Both the position numbers and the translations under genes were made by a program. A stretch of DNA of 64,000 bases. Source: Sipunculus nudus. Lineage: Eukaryota; Annelida; Sipuncula; Golfingiida; Sipunculidae. The stretch is taken from the NCBI GenBank assembly GCA_026874595.1, contig CM049316.1:21287839-21351838 (forward strand), in the 5' to 3' direction. The notes under the pieces were generated by a model. The model saw only the letters and a program-made list of their open reading frames with translations, made no database searches and had not been told where the DNA came from. Numbering within the stretch: position 1 is the first letter of the stretch; each line of letters opens with the position of its first letter. Below are positions 1-13,898 of the stretch, piece after piece.

Positions 1-1021
1 AGAAAGTTTGTTCCTTTCATGTCAGAGATGGATGCTGCTCCTGACAATCTTCTAAAGATGATTCATTGCAATTGTTCAACTGTTTGTTCAACAGTTTCCT
101 GTAGCTTTAGAGGTTACAGACTACCATGCCACAGCGTTTGCGGACCGTGTTAGCTTGACAGTTGTTATAAACCATATTATAAGTCTGTAGAGGAAGAACA
201 TGACTGACGCAATAAAGTGAATCAGGTGATGGGCTCAAAGAGGAAGGTCCTTATTCGAACCCCACCAGTGTCTAACATCGCCAAATTATGATATTTCGAT
301 AGAATCCAAGGGACTCTCTCTGTCCTGAATGTCTAAATGATAGGCTAAGATTTCCTGGTTGTTCTTTGGTTCGTGCTCATGAAAACCAGAATACTTAATA
401 ACATTAACATAACTTAATGTTACCAACAAACCATTGATGTGTTAAATTAAGAAATAAAAAAAAAATAAAAAATTTGAATATATAAAAAAGAAACAAAAAA
501 GTTGGTGCAACTAATAGTATAAGTATTTAGGCATATTTTATTCAAGGTGGATTTCATTTGAACTTTAGAAATCTAAGTGGTCAAATAAGTTAGTGATCTA
601 ATGAAAATCTTTAGTCTCTCAATATATTGCCAGCAATCTTGCAATTAACATATTACCACCTTACTTAGTCCTGACTTGCAGTTTTACCGATCTAGATCAA
701 TCTGTTCACTCCCTTAAAACCATGTAGAGACACCAAAACTGCAGCAGTCATGTAAAACTAAGTGCTTTGTGACCTTTTTCAGTCTACACGGCATCAATCT
801 TGGAAGCCATTTTGGATTTACCGGTTGCCTAGAAACAAAACAGTATTTTATTAGCTCCATTGTTTTTCTTGACTCAAAACACCATCTATCGTCTAGCAAT
901 AACGCAAAACTATAAGTCTAGCACGTAAAAAGAATGTTTTATGGCAAATTTAAGGTCTTGGCAACCATCTTGGACCCCATTTAAAAAAAACAGCCCACCG
1001 GAAATCCGATTTTCTTAGATT
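1..1021. other. Left-edge noncoding stretch
   Basis: AT-rich sequence with no open frame that resembles a known protein. Two short segments near 800-830 and 955-980 share a CTTGG-N-CCAT-TTGGA pattern, which could be remnants of one dispersed repeat. No RNA gene or promoter element is recognisable. Confidence 0.5.
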
Positions 1022-1703
1022 TTTATTATGTTTTTTTCAAGGTGTTCAATTATACCAAACATCGTTGAAAACCTATTGTAGCAATTTTTTTTGTAAAAGC
1101 GTATATTGTCCCGACTAATCTGAAAGAGATTGGAATTGCAGGATGTTATTGTATGACAATTTTTAGCAAATAAAATGTAGCCACAATTTAGTAAAAAATC
1201 ATTCAAAAGCAAGATATGTCAGGAGCCAATGATAAGTTTCCACAACTTTTAGTGTAATAGTTGTTAATAAACTTGTAACAGCTAGTGGCGCTATGAAGTC
1301 TCATGAAGATTTTAACGCTTCGTTTTTGCATTTCTAATATACAGTCTGTCGATAAATTATCTTTTTTTATGTTTTTTCAAGGTGTTCAATTATACCAAAC
1401 ATCGTTGAAAACCTATTGTAGCAATTTTTTTTGTTAAAGCGTATATTGTCCCGACTAATCTGAAAGAGATTGGAGTTGCAGGATGTTATTGTATGACATA
1501 TTTTAGCAAATAAAATGTAGCCACAATTTAGTAAAAAATCATTCAAAAGCAAGATATGTCAGGAGCCAATGATAAGTTTCCACAACTTTTAGTGTAATAG
1601 TTGTTAATACACTTGTAACAGCTAGTGGCGCTATGAAGTCTCATGAAGATTTTAACGCGACGTTTTTGCATTTCTATTATACAGTCTGTCGATAAATTAT
1701 CTC
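1022..1703. repeat. Two-copy tandem repeat, 340-bp unit
   Basis: Two head-to-tail copies with a period of exactly 340 bp: GGTGTTCAATTATACC begins at 1041 and again at 1381, and both copies end in ACAGTCTGTCGATAAATTAT. Only a few substitutions separate them, so the duplication is recent. Each copy carries a short reverse-strand open frame of about 60 codons, but it has no recognisable domain and is most likely chance. The array lies just upstream of the inferred splice acceptor of the first TLR locus, so it is probably inside a 5'UTR intron. Confidence 0.85.
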
Positions 1704-1829
1704 AATTTAATCAATATGTTCATTCTTACCAAGAACTGCTCATATATTTCGCGAATACCCTTGGCCAGTTTACAATGAAATTGGTTTCATATTTTTGTGT
1801 TATCATTGTTTATACAGATCAACAACTAT

Positions 1830-1848
1830 ATTTTGTTTCTTTTCACAG
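1830..1848 (+). other. Probable 3' splice site of the 5'UTR intron, first TLR locus
   Basis: A pyrimidine-rich run ending TTTCTTTTCACAG is followed by GGGAAACCAGG. The ATG of the TLR is about 210 bp downstream, with no better acceptor between. The same arrangement is seen before the other TLR reading frames (near 19565, 36563 on the minus strand, and 62214). The donor partner was not identified. Confidence 0.5.
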
Positions 1849-2059
1849 GGGAAACCAGGTTCATGCCACAGAGAGAAAGATTCAAGCTTGACAGTTCGGA
1901 TATATTACATCTCATACAGCAAACCTGCTCGGGAATTTATATGGTGCACATGCAAGTTAATTTACCCAATAGTATGTTGTCAACAAATAACAACACCGGG
2001 AGACAGGCAAAACGTACTATTTCCGAATAGATTTATATATTACCAAACGTAGAGTAACC

Positions 2060-3811
2060 ATGCCAAACATTATCCGAAATATAACTGTAATTTTTATATT
2101 TGGTGTTGTTGAATATACCGCAGTTCAGAGCTTTCAATGTTCAAAATGTGAATGTACTCACGACGGTGGTTCCCTCATCGTCAACTGTAGCAACAAGGGC
2201 TTGACGTACATACCACCACTTTGCAAAGAAAATGTTAAGGAGTTTATACTCTCTCAAAACCAAATAAATCAGATTAAGAGCTCTGCATTCGTAAATTGCT
2301 CGAATTTGACCGCGTTACATTTGAATGAATCCGGAATCCAATCTTTTCAGGAAGGTGCATTTGAGGGACTTGTTCGTTTACAATTGCTTAATCTCAGCTA
2401 CAATTACCTTGGGAGAGACACCAAGAAACAGATGTCGAGCGTGTTCAGACCATTGAAACATTTGGAAACTTTGGATTTGTCTCGCAATTACCAGCTTGGC
2501 GATAAAAAAATATCGCTCTTTGATTTCTATGATACTATCTCCGCAAAGGGAAAGTTAAAAACTCTAATACTGATACATGTTGCATCGTCTCATGTGTTTT
2601 CAGATAATGATATCACATATGCATTTCTTGAGTCTATCAAGATGCCTTCCCTGACGAAACTTGACCTCAGTAGAAACAAAATTGGATATATTCATGGCCT
2701 ACTTTCTAATTTTACCCCAAATTTGGAAGACCTTCGTTTGAGGGTTAACCATTTGTATTCCTATGGTTTCCTGCTGGGTCTTTCTCGGATTATATATCTA
2801 GATATAAACTTTCAAACCCTGGGTGGAATGACAAGGCAAACAGAGCGACAAATAGCTTTGAAACAAAGATGCAAATCACAACAAAATAACACGTTGAACC
2901 ATACTAAACTAACCGACAAAATCAGGCAGGATGATTATATATTTGGCAATAAACATTTTATGATCCCTGTGCCCCCACATATTAAAGTTTTTAAAGCTAG
3001 GCAAATCACAAATTTTGCTTCACTACCGGCCAGTGACCATATATATGTCTTAAATGAAGTTTGTTTGTAGATTTTGCTGATAATAGACTACGCGAGTTTC
3101 TTGGTACTATAGAGCTACAACATCCGGTCACTGGCCTTACCGTTGACATCTCCCAAAACCGATTAACCAATATTAGTAAACGTGGATTTGGCAAAAATTG
3201 GGTGGCCTCAGTTGTGTTTTTCAATTTAGCTGTAAACAATCTTGGTGCACTGATAGCACAAAATGTTGGCCCATTACAATATATGATGATTTTGAAGCAC
3301 TTAGATCTCACACCTAACAATATATTTTACATTTCAGCAGATATTTTCAGATATAAATTACGATTAGACAGTCTTATTCTGAAAAACAACTATTTGCGTG
3401 ATATCCCAGCTCCAGTCAGCATTAGTGCTTGGATAAATCTTACGTTTTTGGATCTTTCAAATAATCGAATTTCTTATTTAAAGAGAATTGTTCTGTCACC
3501 ATTGATAAATGCATTTAAAATGTCGGATAAAGCAGGGAAAACGGTTAGGATAGACTTGAGCGGCAATCCTTTGGAATGCTCATGCAACTCTTTATTTTTT
3601 CTGAACTGGCTGTACAGATATCGGGAGAATTTTATCGGAGGAAATTCCGAGCACTGACATGCCGCGCACCCTGCTGGCCATTCTGAGACGTCACACGTAT
3701 CTCGTGTGGCCTGGAAAAGATATGATCGACAATGTTCCTGTATTTTGGTCACGTCTTCGGTATTCTCTTTCTCAACGCCAAGGAAATATAAACCAAGCTC
3801 AGAATGATTGA
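2060..3811 (+). pseudogene. Toll-like receptor pseudogene (frameshifted, TM and most of TIR deleted)
   Basis: The ATG at 2060 opens a TLR-type ectodomain: a hydrophobic signal peptide (MPNIIRNITVIFIFGVVEY), an LRRNT with CSKCECT and a CKENV motif, then LxxLxLxxN leucine-rich repeats. The frame stops at 3070. Comparison with the relative at 62435 shows a small deletion around 3045-3060, and the LRRs continue in another frame from about 3061 to 3657. That part ends in a truncated LRRCT (NPLECSC). At about 3640 roughly 560 bp are missing relative to the intact gene at 19693: the rest of the LRRCT, the TM helix and TIR boxes 1 and 2. Sequence resumes out of frame with the TIR C-terminus, MPRTLLAILRRHTYLVWPG and box 3 FWSRLR, ending with TGA at 3809-3811. 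It cannot make a signalling receptor. A secreted LRR fragment from the first frame is conceivable but unproven. Confidence 0.9.
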
Positions 3812-4560
3812 ATACTCTCATATAAATTACATATATTCACTGAGGGAAATGGACCTATTGAAAATGTGAATATAGTCGCAATTTCACGTTGTTTGTGGAT
3901 TTATGTGGAGCTTTCATCCATGTTTCCAGTGAGTTTGTTACAAAATACATGGTCTACGACCTTAGCGGCCACAATTGTCCACTTTGATTAAAGCCATTGT
4001 AAATTTGACTGGAACCTAATACTAAATGAAACTGAAATGCGTCCTTGTCTTTAACATAATTCGAATATTAAAGGAGTAATTCACATTTATTATCTTATAT
4101 ATCATATATACTATGAATAAAAATCAACATATTCCAGAACAGCCTCATTTTTATGATTACAGCTGCAGATTATTTGTAAATATAGGTGAAATACAATATC
4201 ACCACATTTGACCTCTTGACCTGAACTTTGACCTTGGAGGGCAAGTACCTCCTTGGCATCCCGATGATTCTGAAACCTTGGACCACGGTCATACTTTCTG
4301 ATGCAATTGCCAGCCATGAACAAAAAAATGCCATATAAATTCTTAATAAACACATTTCTTGGGGTTGGCATTTTGACTATTAATTACATATAATTTTCGA
4401 TGATACCACTATAATTAAACTACTATTAAAATTACCATACCATCAGTCTTCTACTTGGTATAAATCCCTGTGATCAGGTACATTCTTAGAGCTAGTTTAA
4501 AACATAAGTTTTGTTGAAAAAACTATCGGCACATCTATGAGCACTGTCAATTCGGCAGTG
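3812..4560. other. 3' flank of first TLR pseudogene
   Basis: No gene is seen. Possible polyadenylation signals (ATTAAA near 3986, AATAAA near 4117) follow the broken TLR. A short stretch near 4459-4497 resembles 9512-9550, the equivalent position downstream of the second pseudogene, which suggests that the flank was duplicated with the gene. Confidence 0.4.
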
Positions 4561-7500
4561 ACGTCACACACTGGGAAATCCCCTGTGACCAAAAATTCTA
4601 GATCTCAGTAAAAGCACAGTATTTCTGCCACTGTCAGTCCCAAATTTTCAGAAGAGAATAAAAACAACATGTATTACTTGATTTTAGTTGTTGATAAAAT
4701 TCGCAAATGGAATAGGTTTACTTACTGACGTCAAAAGTCCCGAACGTCTTCTGGCCAGTCATCACACCCTATATGCCGACTGTCATTAATTACAAGATTA
4801 TTAAATGGACACGCCTCAAGAGATCAAACCTTTAGAAAAAGAAAAGGCAGCAGGTTTTCGGTCTTCCTTTGCAGTCTACAATAAAAAAAATCGGGTTCAC
4901 ACGAAATTTAACTGTACTGAGATTATCTTCAAATGAGGCACCTGTGCTCTCTTACCTAAGCTCTCAAGCTCACAAATAAGAATGATACTTCATCTCAATT
5001 TAAAATAAATGATAAAAACAATCATCTGGCTATGCTCCCTACATGAGCATACTATAATATATCTTATTCACAGTTCTCTGGTGAAAATTCCCTGGGACAT
5101 GGGTCACCTTTATTCCGAGTTGTTGTTTTTTCTTGCCAGTCACCCGTGATTATTCAAAGTTTGTCAAACAGAAGTGCAGATGGCGCTAGGGATACTGCGT
5201 CTACGCAATCACATTAGTCATCTCATGAGTGACAAAAATCCACTCTTCCCTAAAACATCATAGCTGCTGGCGACTGAGCGTATTCACTTCACACGTTGAA
5301 GTATTGTTAATGTGTTATTTAATACAAAATAATTATGTAGTTTACAACCGTCATTAGGGAAATAGACAATGAGTGTTCTCAGGCACCATGGAGTAGCCTA
5401 TTATATTTTGTAAACCAGCGTTTAACTATTGCATGCAATCATGATATACGGTTTACACAAGAGGATATCCATGGTAAATCCCATCTTTATCCTACGTGGG
5501 GGCACTTACAAACATTGTGGGTACCCATTCGTGTTATTTTAATAAAACCCCATTCACCTAAATTGCAGATAGACATGTCTATATTATAAACCCCCTTGTA
5601 AAGGTAGTTGAAAAAAAAAAAACAAGGAGCTTCAGTAATTAGATCAAACATTCAAGGTTCTTTTCCTGGGCATCATATGCTTATCCTCTGAATATGGTAA
5701 GTCGTCACGACAATACACAAAAAAAAACAAATCTGTAATTGTTTTTGTTAACATGAGTTTGTTAACATGGGTTTATAAGCCAAATTACGGTTTGTATTTA
5801 AGAAATGTACAAGCAGGGGTCAATTTGGTTATCCTTCTATTCAGACTTTGAGAGGGTCGTATGAAAATATCCCCTTTTCTGCATTTTCCCGTCCAAGGCT
5901 GAATTGATAAAAACATCCCTTTCTCTGCAAAAAGGGAACGTGTAGCTAAAATATTTTAAAGTAACCCTCCTACATCTGTTACTGCACGACTCATTCGATT
6001 TTTATGTTCTGGATGTATACGCGCAACCATGTATGTTGTTTATTCGCAACGGTACCGAAAATTTTGTGGATAACGATATCTATTTCGAGTCACTGCATGA
6101 TGTGATCCTAGATGGTGAGGCCACGTAAACCATATATGCTTCAAAATGACGGCAGTTTGAGAGAGAAAAAGGCACAGTAAATGACCAGTAAGTTTTAGAT
6201 TAAAGGCAACTAAATCGGCAGAGGGGTATATAATGGTTTCCCCTCGATAAAGTTTACTCCGTGTAAAGCTATGGAGGATGGACGATGAAAAAATTGATAT
6301 CGCTGGTCCTCTCGTATGGATCAATCTTTAACATTTCATTGTGAACCTCTCAGGAGACAAGGCACGCCGCACTAACCGCAAGATGGCTGTCTGGGGACCA
6401 AATTAATTTTGCTGATGATTCCCATACTTCTTAATGTGCATTCTGTCACAAGGACCAATTAAACAATTCGGGACGAATATTGCAAAAACCAGGAGAAAAT
6501 ACATGAAATATGAAACGGAAAAGCAAAGAACACATAATCAACTCATAGGCCATGCGCATATAGACAATAGGATGTGTCGTTTGTGCCTTTTTAGAGAAGC
6601 TGGGAGTGAAATTATGGCACTTACCTAATTCACAAATGACTATAAATAATTTAAAACTAAATTAAAAGTGCAGCATGCTAGTGCAGGCAACATACTGCAT
6701 GACTTTTCTCCAGGTATTGCATAAGTCTGAATGAAATACAGACCAGAATAAAGACCAATGTATTAAATGTATTAAAATAGTAATCAAGAAAGCGATAAAG
6801 TTAAGCGAGTTTAATGCTGTTAAGGGGGTAGGGGTGGGGAGTAGCCAACAGACAGAGTGCGTTTTATTTCCAATTTCGTGCATAGCCGGTGACTCCATCA
6901 TTGTGAAATATTTTTAACAAGGAAATGTCAACGAGAGGAATTCAACTATCCCCGCTGTAAATATATTACAGTTAGGTCACTTCTTGTCTCCTTATCCATT
7001 CAGGTTAAACAATAGTTACTTTTTTGTTTTTAAAATATTGTCATTTAAAATATTCGACAATCAGCCCGTCCCAGCTCACAACAAATTTATTTGTCTTGTG
7101 CAACCATGAATTTTCCACGGGTGCATCTAGTTACCTAATGCCCAGTACATGACCAATGGGAAGGGTGAGAGGGAGTGTCAATGACTACCCCCTGGATCAA
7201 ACGGAAACTAACCTGAACTATTCCCATTTTTAATTGTACAGGGTGCTGACTTACAGTAAAGAGGTCGATACACGCATCTCTTTATCTGTTATTTGATTTG
7301 TAGATTAGGAAAAAAATATATGATCAGAGGCTTATGAGTCCAAAGAATGTGATGATTCCAAGAAGAGCCAACAGCATTCAAAAATATAATTCACGTCGTA
7401 TCCTACCTTCAAAGAGCAATATAGGCAACGGGCAGATCATTATTATTACCTTACTGTCGGACATTTTTGCAGCCAGCAAATATGCGTAGCATTTTATCAC

Positions 7501-9185
7501 ATGTAATCCGGATTTCTATGTTGGCCTCGTTTTATTGCATCCCTGGGCAAAGCTTAAATTGTTCTAGTTTCGTCTGTACACGGGACTGTGGTTCCACTAT
7601 CGTATACTGTGGGAAAATAGGGCTCACGGATATTCCATTTTTTTGTAAAGATAACGTTTCAAAGTTTACACTGTCTGGAAAATAAATACCCCGAAAAAAA
7701 AGAATAGTTCATTTGTCAACTGCTGTTACTTAGAGATATGCAACTTACGAAGTTCCGGCACTTCTACACAAAAAGAAGGGTCATATATGGATCTCACCAC
7801 TTTACAAATCTTAGACCTTCTCTTGGTTCGGACACCAAAGCACTGATGTCAAACGTCTTGAAGCTCCTTATAAATTTAGAAACTCTAGATCTGTCTTTTA
7901 ATTCTGAACTGGGAAATGATAAGTACAGAATTTCAACTTCTATGATGCTGTCCCTGACAAAGTACAGATTAAGCACACTCCTGCTGACACATGTTTATTG
8001 GCCAAGTGTGTTTTCAGATAATTATATCACTTTAGAATTATTAAACTTTATTAAGACACCTTCACACAGGAAACATGATATCAGCAGAAAGAGAATGTCA
8101 TCCTTTTCGAGTTTGCTCATTGGTTTTACCCCAAACCTAGATGAACTTTATGTGAGCGTCAACCACCTGTCATTGTAATCATTTCTGTTGTCTCTTTGAC
8201 ATCTAAAAGTTTGAGACAAAAGTCTACAAGCACCGGAACTACTTTCAGGTCAAACAGACAAAAAAAAAAAGATTTTCAGGAGCAACAGACATGCCAATTT
8301 CAGTACGCTGAAAAATGTTCAGAAGGACATGTTTACAACATATCACTTTTCCATTCCATGGCCAATGAAATCGCCAATTTTGGCATAATCAGTCCCAATG
8401 TATATCTATCCTTGCATAATAAAAACACTCAACAATATATATACATAGACCTTTCCGAAAACAAACTGGTCGAGTTCATCGGTTTAATAGAGTTTTGTAA
8501 ACAGAGTAAAACAAAGCATTAGCATACAATGGTTGTATACTATAGCGGGTATTCTGGTTTTGTTTTGTCCTTTCTTTGACGGTTTCCGTAATTGCGTATT
8601 GGCACAGATTAGACATAACGGATTTCTGCATTTGTCTAAAAATCCAGCGGGATCTGTACGCCGAATTATGTGCAACAGACGGAGCGTTTCAATACGATGC
8701 TTTTGTAGCTTTAAGCGAGAGAAAATTACCTTGGGTTGAGAATCATCATATCCCAAATCTTATAGAAGGGGAAATAGAGTTTCGTTTGTGTGTTCATTGC
8801 AGAGATTTTGAAATTGGGTGGCCGATTGAAGAAAATATCCCTCGAAGCATTTCCATAACTCGTTAAACCATCATTGTGCTATAAAAACATTTTATTCAAA
8901 GTGGTTGGTGTAAATTTGAAATGCACATGGCCCGGATCCACATGATGTAACAGGGGGTAGATAAATGAATTGTTGCTTTGCTTGAAGAAGTTCCGATTGC
9001 TGACATGCCACGCACTCTTGTGGCCATCTTGAGCCTCACACCTATCGCTTGTGATCTGGAGGGGATATAATAAACCATTTCCCTGCATTTTGGTCCCGAC
9101 TACGGTCCGCTCTGGGTTAAGCACATGAGCAATATAACTCAGTATATGAAACTTGATTCTTGTATTGGCTTCATGAGGATGTACG
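4560..9185 (+). repeat. Segmental duplication, copy A
   Basis: This segment aligns collinearly with 10570-17170. Anchors include TTCTAGATCTCAGTAAA (4598 and 10608), the CATCACACCCTATA stretch (4760 and 10870), the GTATACGCGCAACCAT stretch (6015 and 12217), the CAGGGTGC stretch before the TLR pseudogene (7241 and 14877), and the pseudogenes themselves. Small private indels differ between copies, for example about 115 bp at 5341-5457 present only here. The part before 7300 has no supportable gene. Divergence is clearly higher than between the 2.17-kb units at 43-50 kb, so this is the older duplication. Confidence 0.85.
7482..9120 (+). pseudogene. Toll-like receptor pseudogene, copy A (second LRR block deleted)
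   Basis: The ATG at 7482 begins a signal peptide (MRSILSHVIRISMLASFY) and an LRRNT (CSSFVCTRD), stopping at 7685. LRR segments follow in shifted frames at 7738-8178 and 8196-8522. Near 8510 about 600 bp present in the intact gene at 19693 (second LRR block and LRRCT) are absent, and the sequence jumps to the TM segment (TIAGILVLF) and TIR box 1 (FQYDAFVAL) and box 2 (LCVHCRDFEIGWPIEENI), open to a stop at about 8866. The remaining TIR (SGWCKFEMHMARIHMM, then ADMPRTLVAIL) is interrupted by stops to about 9120. Several TIR lesions are shared with the sister pseudogene at 15158, so the common ancestor was already broken. A likely splice acceptor of the 5'UTR intron is TTTGATTTGTAG at 7292-7303. 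Confidence 0.92.
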
Positions 9186-10569
9186 TTTAGCATTCCCAGA
9201 CCTGTCAGAAATGTAATATTCAGTGCCTGATACATCTGCCGTTTGATGTCATAATTGCCAATGTACCGCTATAATTACCCTATATAGTCTTCAAATAATC
9301 CATGTGTCACTGTTTATGTATATACAACATGTTAAAGTTTAAACGTCAACTGTATCCCATTGCACATTGCACATATTATTTTATGTAAGTTGTAAACACT
9401 GCAAATGCCTATTTGTTTATCATGTGGCAAATTGTTGAATATATTCATTATTAACAGTGAGCATGATGTTATTCAATTTTGACTTATAGTGTTATAAATC
9501 TAGGTAAATAGGTATATACCCCTGTTATCAAGTTCATTCTTACAGCTAGTTAAGCTTAGGCACTACTTTTTCTTGTTTTCTTTTCATACAGAGCTGGGAT
9601 AGCGTCTGTTTTACATAAACGCATTTTCACACATAGGCCAGAAGTTGATTTTTAGTATCGCCTGAAGCGCCTCATATATCCTACACAGAACATGCATGAC
9701 CCCGGGTGAAAGTCCATTTTTAGCGAGCTGGTCTGTGATCATTATTAAATCGTTTCAGCTGATAACGTTACAAGAAGTGCATGTGCCTTGGCGACGGAAA
9801 TATTTCCTGTGTACACTCATTTATGTGATTATCCAAGACAACGCATACGAACGCTACATATATATATACCGTTTATACACCACACATCGATGATATCGGG
9901 CTCTCATCTTCTAACAGGATATTACTATTTCTCTCATGTCTGAACAAACTAAAATGTTTTAACCCTCATCCACGGGCTAGTTGAAAATGGGGCTAAAACA
10001 ACGGCCTTATCCTCATTTAAATTTAAGCAAAATTAATTGTAACTATGTCATACCCCTTAAGGTATGAACGGCCAGATTATTTAAAATGGTAAACCAAACT
10101 GGCCGAAATTCATACATACACTCAAAAAGACGAATAAAACATGAGTTAACTAAACAAATCAATGTATAATAAAGAATACACATTTCTCCGGAGAGGCACG
10201 TCATACATATAAACACTGATGATCACAAGCGTCCACCTATGAAACACAAAATCACTAAGTCCGTTATATTTCACTGCACAGAGAAGTTCTCTATTTACAG
10301 TGCTCCTGATCACATGACCATCGCGCACACGTGAAATCGGAATGTCTAGACTGTAGTCAATCGTCACACTACACACAGCTGGCGCGCAGAATAGGCAATT
10401 GTAGCCATTTGCCTCTCAAACACGGATTAAAGGTCTAGCAAATGTATTGTAAATCTCTTAATATTATCAGATAACATAATTGGTTATTGAAAAATATTAT
10501 TAAAGATTTTACATAAAATGAGCCTAAATGTTTGAGGAAAAACATTTTTTTCTGTATATTTTCCAATAA
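9186..10569. other. Spacer between duplicated segments
   Basis: AT-rich spacer with no recognisable gene. It has no counterpart of comparable length after the first TLR pseudogene, so about 1 kb was gained here or lost there. No terminal inverted repeats were found at its edges by eye. Confidence 0.4.
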
Positions 10570-13500
10570 AAAGTCACACACTTCGAAATCCCCCGTGACT
10601 ATAAATTCTAGATCTCAGTAAAGCACATTATTTTTGTCACTGTCAGTCCAAAATTATCAGGAGAGAATAAAAAAAAACATGCCTAACTAGTTCTGAGTTG
10701 TTAATAAAATCCAGTCCATGATGTAAAATGTGTACCAGCCAATCAAATCAGGGCAAAGTCTGGGATCTGGATGAAATCCTCCATTCACACAACAAACGCA
10801 AATGGAATAGGTTTACTTAACTTATATGTGCGAGCTGACTTCAAATGTCCCGACCGTCTTCTGGCTAGTCATCACACCCTATAACGCCGACTGTCATTAA
10901 TTACATGAATAGTAAATGGACACGCCTCGAGAGATCAAACCCTTAGAAAAAGAAAAGGTAGCAGGTGTTCGGTCTTCCTTTGAAGTCTACAATAAACAAC
11001 TTTACTATAGGAACAGTTTAAACAAGAATCGGTTACCACGTAATTAAACTGTACTGAGATTATCATCCATCAAATAAGGCAAATGTGCTCTCTAACCTAA
11101 GCTCTCACGCTAACATCTAATCATGATACTGCATCTTAAAAAATACAATAAATTATTTTAAAAAATCATCTGGTTATGCTCCCTATATAAGCATGCTTTA
11201 ATATATCTAAGTTACAGTTTTCTGGTAAAAACTCCCTGGGACATAAATCATCTTTAATATTCCGAGTTGTTGTTTTTTCTTGCAAGTCACCCGTGATTAT
11301 TCATAGTGTGTCAACGAAAGCTCAGATTGCGCTGTGGGTTCTGCCTGCTCGCCATTGCATAAGTCATGTCATAAGTTACAGAAATCCACGTTTTTCTAAA
11401 ACATCATAGCTACTGGCGACTGAGCGTATACGCTTCACACGTTGAAGTATTGTTAATGTATTATTTAATACAAATATTATTATGTACACATGAGGACATC
11501 CATGGTAAATCTCATCTGTTACCCTACGTTGGAGCACTTACAAACATTGTAGGTACCCATTCGTGTTATTGATTTTTTAATATAACCCCATTCACATGAA
11601 TTTGACATGTGTACATTATAAACGCCCTTGTAAAGTTTGTTTAAAGAACAAGGAGTTTCATTTATAAGATCAAACATTCAAGGTTCTTTTCCTGGGCATC
11701 ACATGCTTGTCCTCTGAATATGGCATGTCGTCACGACCATACACAAAAAGACAGATCTGTAATTGGGTTTGTTAGCATGGATTTGTTAACATGGGTTTAT
11801 AAGCCAAAAGACTGTATTTAAGAAAAGTACAAACAGGGGTCAATTTGGTTGTCCATCTTTTCCGACTGTGCGAAAGTCGTATGAAAATATCCCTTTTTCT
11901 GCATTTTGCCGTCCAATGCTGAATTGATAAAAACATCCCTTTCTCTGCAAAAGGGGAACGTATAGCAAAAATGTTTGAAAGTGACCCCTCCTACATCTGT
12001 AAATGCCAATATTTCATGTTTTTTGTGCATTTCATCATTGCTCCGACGTGTTTTGGGCGTCTTTGAGCCAACATGTTGGTTCTAGTTTGAGACCTCTTTA
12101 AGATGGGCATGTAAATGAACTGAAAAGGAAGCACAAATCAAAATTATATCTGTAATCTCGTCAGCTGTAATAACAGAGGTGGATGCTAGACTCATTCGCT
12201 CTTTATGTTCTGGAAGTATACGCGCAACCATATATGTTGTTTATTCGCAATGGTAAGGAAATATTTCGTGGATAACGATATTTATTTCGAGTCACTGCAT
12301 GATGTGATGTTAGATCGTGCGGCCACATAAACCAAATTTGCTTAAATAAGACGGCAGTTCGAGAGAGAAAAGGGCAGAGTAAATGACCAGTAAGGTTTAG
12401 ATTTATGGCAACTAAATCAGCAGAGGGGTATATCATGGTTTCCCTTTGATAAACTCAGTATAAAGCTATGAAGGATGGACGATGAAAATTGATATCGCTG
12501 GTCGTCTCGCATGGACCAATCTTTAACATTTTATTGTGAACACTTCAGGAGACAAGTCACGCAGCAGGACCAGGAAGATGGCTGTCTGGCGAACAAATTG
12601 ATTTTTTTTCTGATGATCCCCATACTTCTTAATGTGCATTCTCTCACAGGGACCAAACAATGCAGGATGAATGTTTGAATTAACCAGGAGAAAACACAAG
12701 ATATATGAAACGGAAAAGCAAAGAACACATATTCAGTTCATAGACCATGCGCATAGACAATAGCATGTGTCGTTTGTGCCTTTTTAGAGAAGTTGAGAGT
12801 GAAACCGAGGCACTAACGTATTTTGCAAATGACTATAATATCATATAAAACTCAATTAAAATCATTAGTGCAGCATACTAGTGCAGGCAACATCCTTTAT
12901 CACTTTTCTCCAGGTATTGCAGAAGTCTGAATGAAATGAAAAGCAGAATAAAGACCAATGAGTTAAATGTATTAAAATGGTAATAAAAAAAGCGATAAGT
13001 TTAAGCGAGTTTAATGCTGGTAAGGGGATGGGGAGTAGGCCAACAGACAGTGTGCGTTTTATTTTCTATTTCGTGCATAGGGGATGACTCCATCATTGTG
13101 GAATATTTTTACAAGGGAATGTCAACGAGAAGAATTCAAGTATCCCCACTGTAAATATATTACAGTTAGGCCACAAATGTCTCCTTATTTATTTAGGTTA
13201 AATAATCGTTACTTTTTGTTCTTAAAGTATTGTCAATTAAAATATTCGACAATTATTCCATACCATCTCACGACAAATTTATTTATCTTGTACAACAATG
13301 GATTTCCCATGGGTGCACCTAGTTTTTACGTAATGCCCAGAACACGGCCCTGTTAAAGTTTTATTGTTATGACCAAAGGGAAGGGTGAGGGGGAGTGTCC
13401 GTGACGACCCCCTCTATCAAACGGAATATAACCTGAATTATACCCATTTTTAATAGACCATTTCGGCATTACAGGCGCGCAAGAGCGATGACCGACCTTG

Positions 13501-13855
13501 AGCTCAAAGTGAAAGGTCACTATTACGAAAACAAACTACATGCGGTCCTGACAACTTCTGCCGCTTCGTTCGTAAGACGCAGCAGATACACTGTATTACT
13601 TGTTTCTCGGGGTTGACCATGCCACGTCCCAAAAAATGTCGTGAAACATTGTATCAATGGTACACATGGTTTGTGAAAACAGAGCAAGCAAGTCTGTGAA
13701 AAAAAACAAGAAACAACACGTGCGTTTTGCGAGTTCTGATTAGTGAACAGAGGTATCAAGGCCGTGTCACGCTCATGTGGGTGCAAGTTGCCAGCATATC
13801 GGCGCGGACATAAACCTTTTTTATGAAAAAATGGTATAGACTATACTATATTGTA

Positions 13856-13860
<5 letters not shown>

Positions 13861-13896
<36 letters not shown>
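13861..13896. repeat. (TA)n microsatellite
   Basis: Uninterrupted TA dinucleotide run of 18 units inside the transposon-like insertion. Confidence 0.95.

Positions 13897-13898
<2 letters not shown>

Noticed and set aside
190-275. tRNA-like ATTCGAACCCC segment
   Set aside because: There is no box A at the right distance and no cloverleaf could be drawn.
1015-1552. Pair of similar 60-codon reverse frames
   Set aside because: They are simply the two copies of the 340-bp tandem repeat; no domain and no conservation pattern suggests coding.
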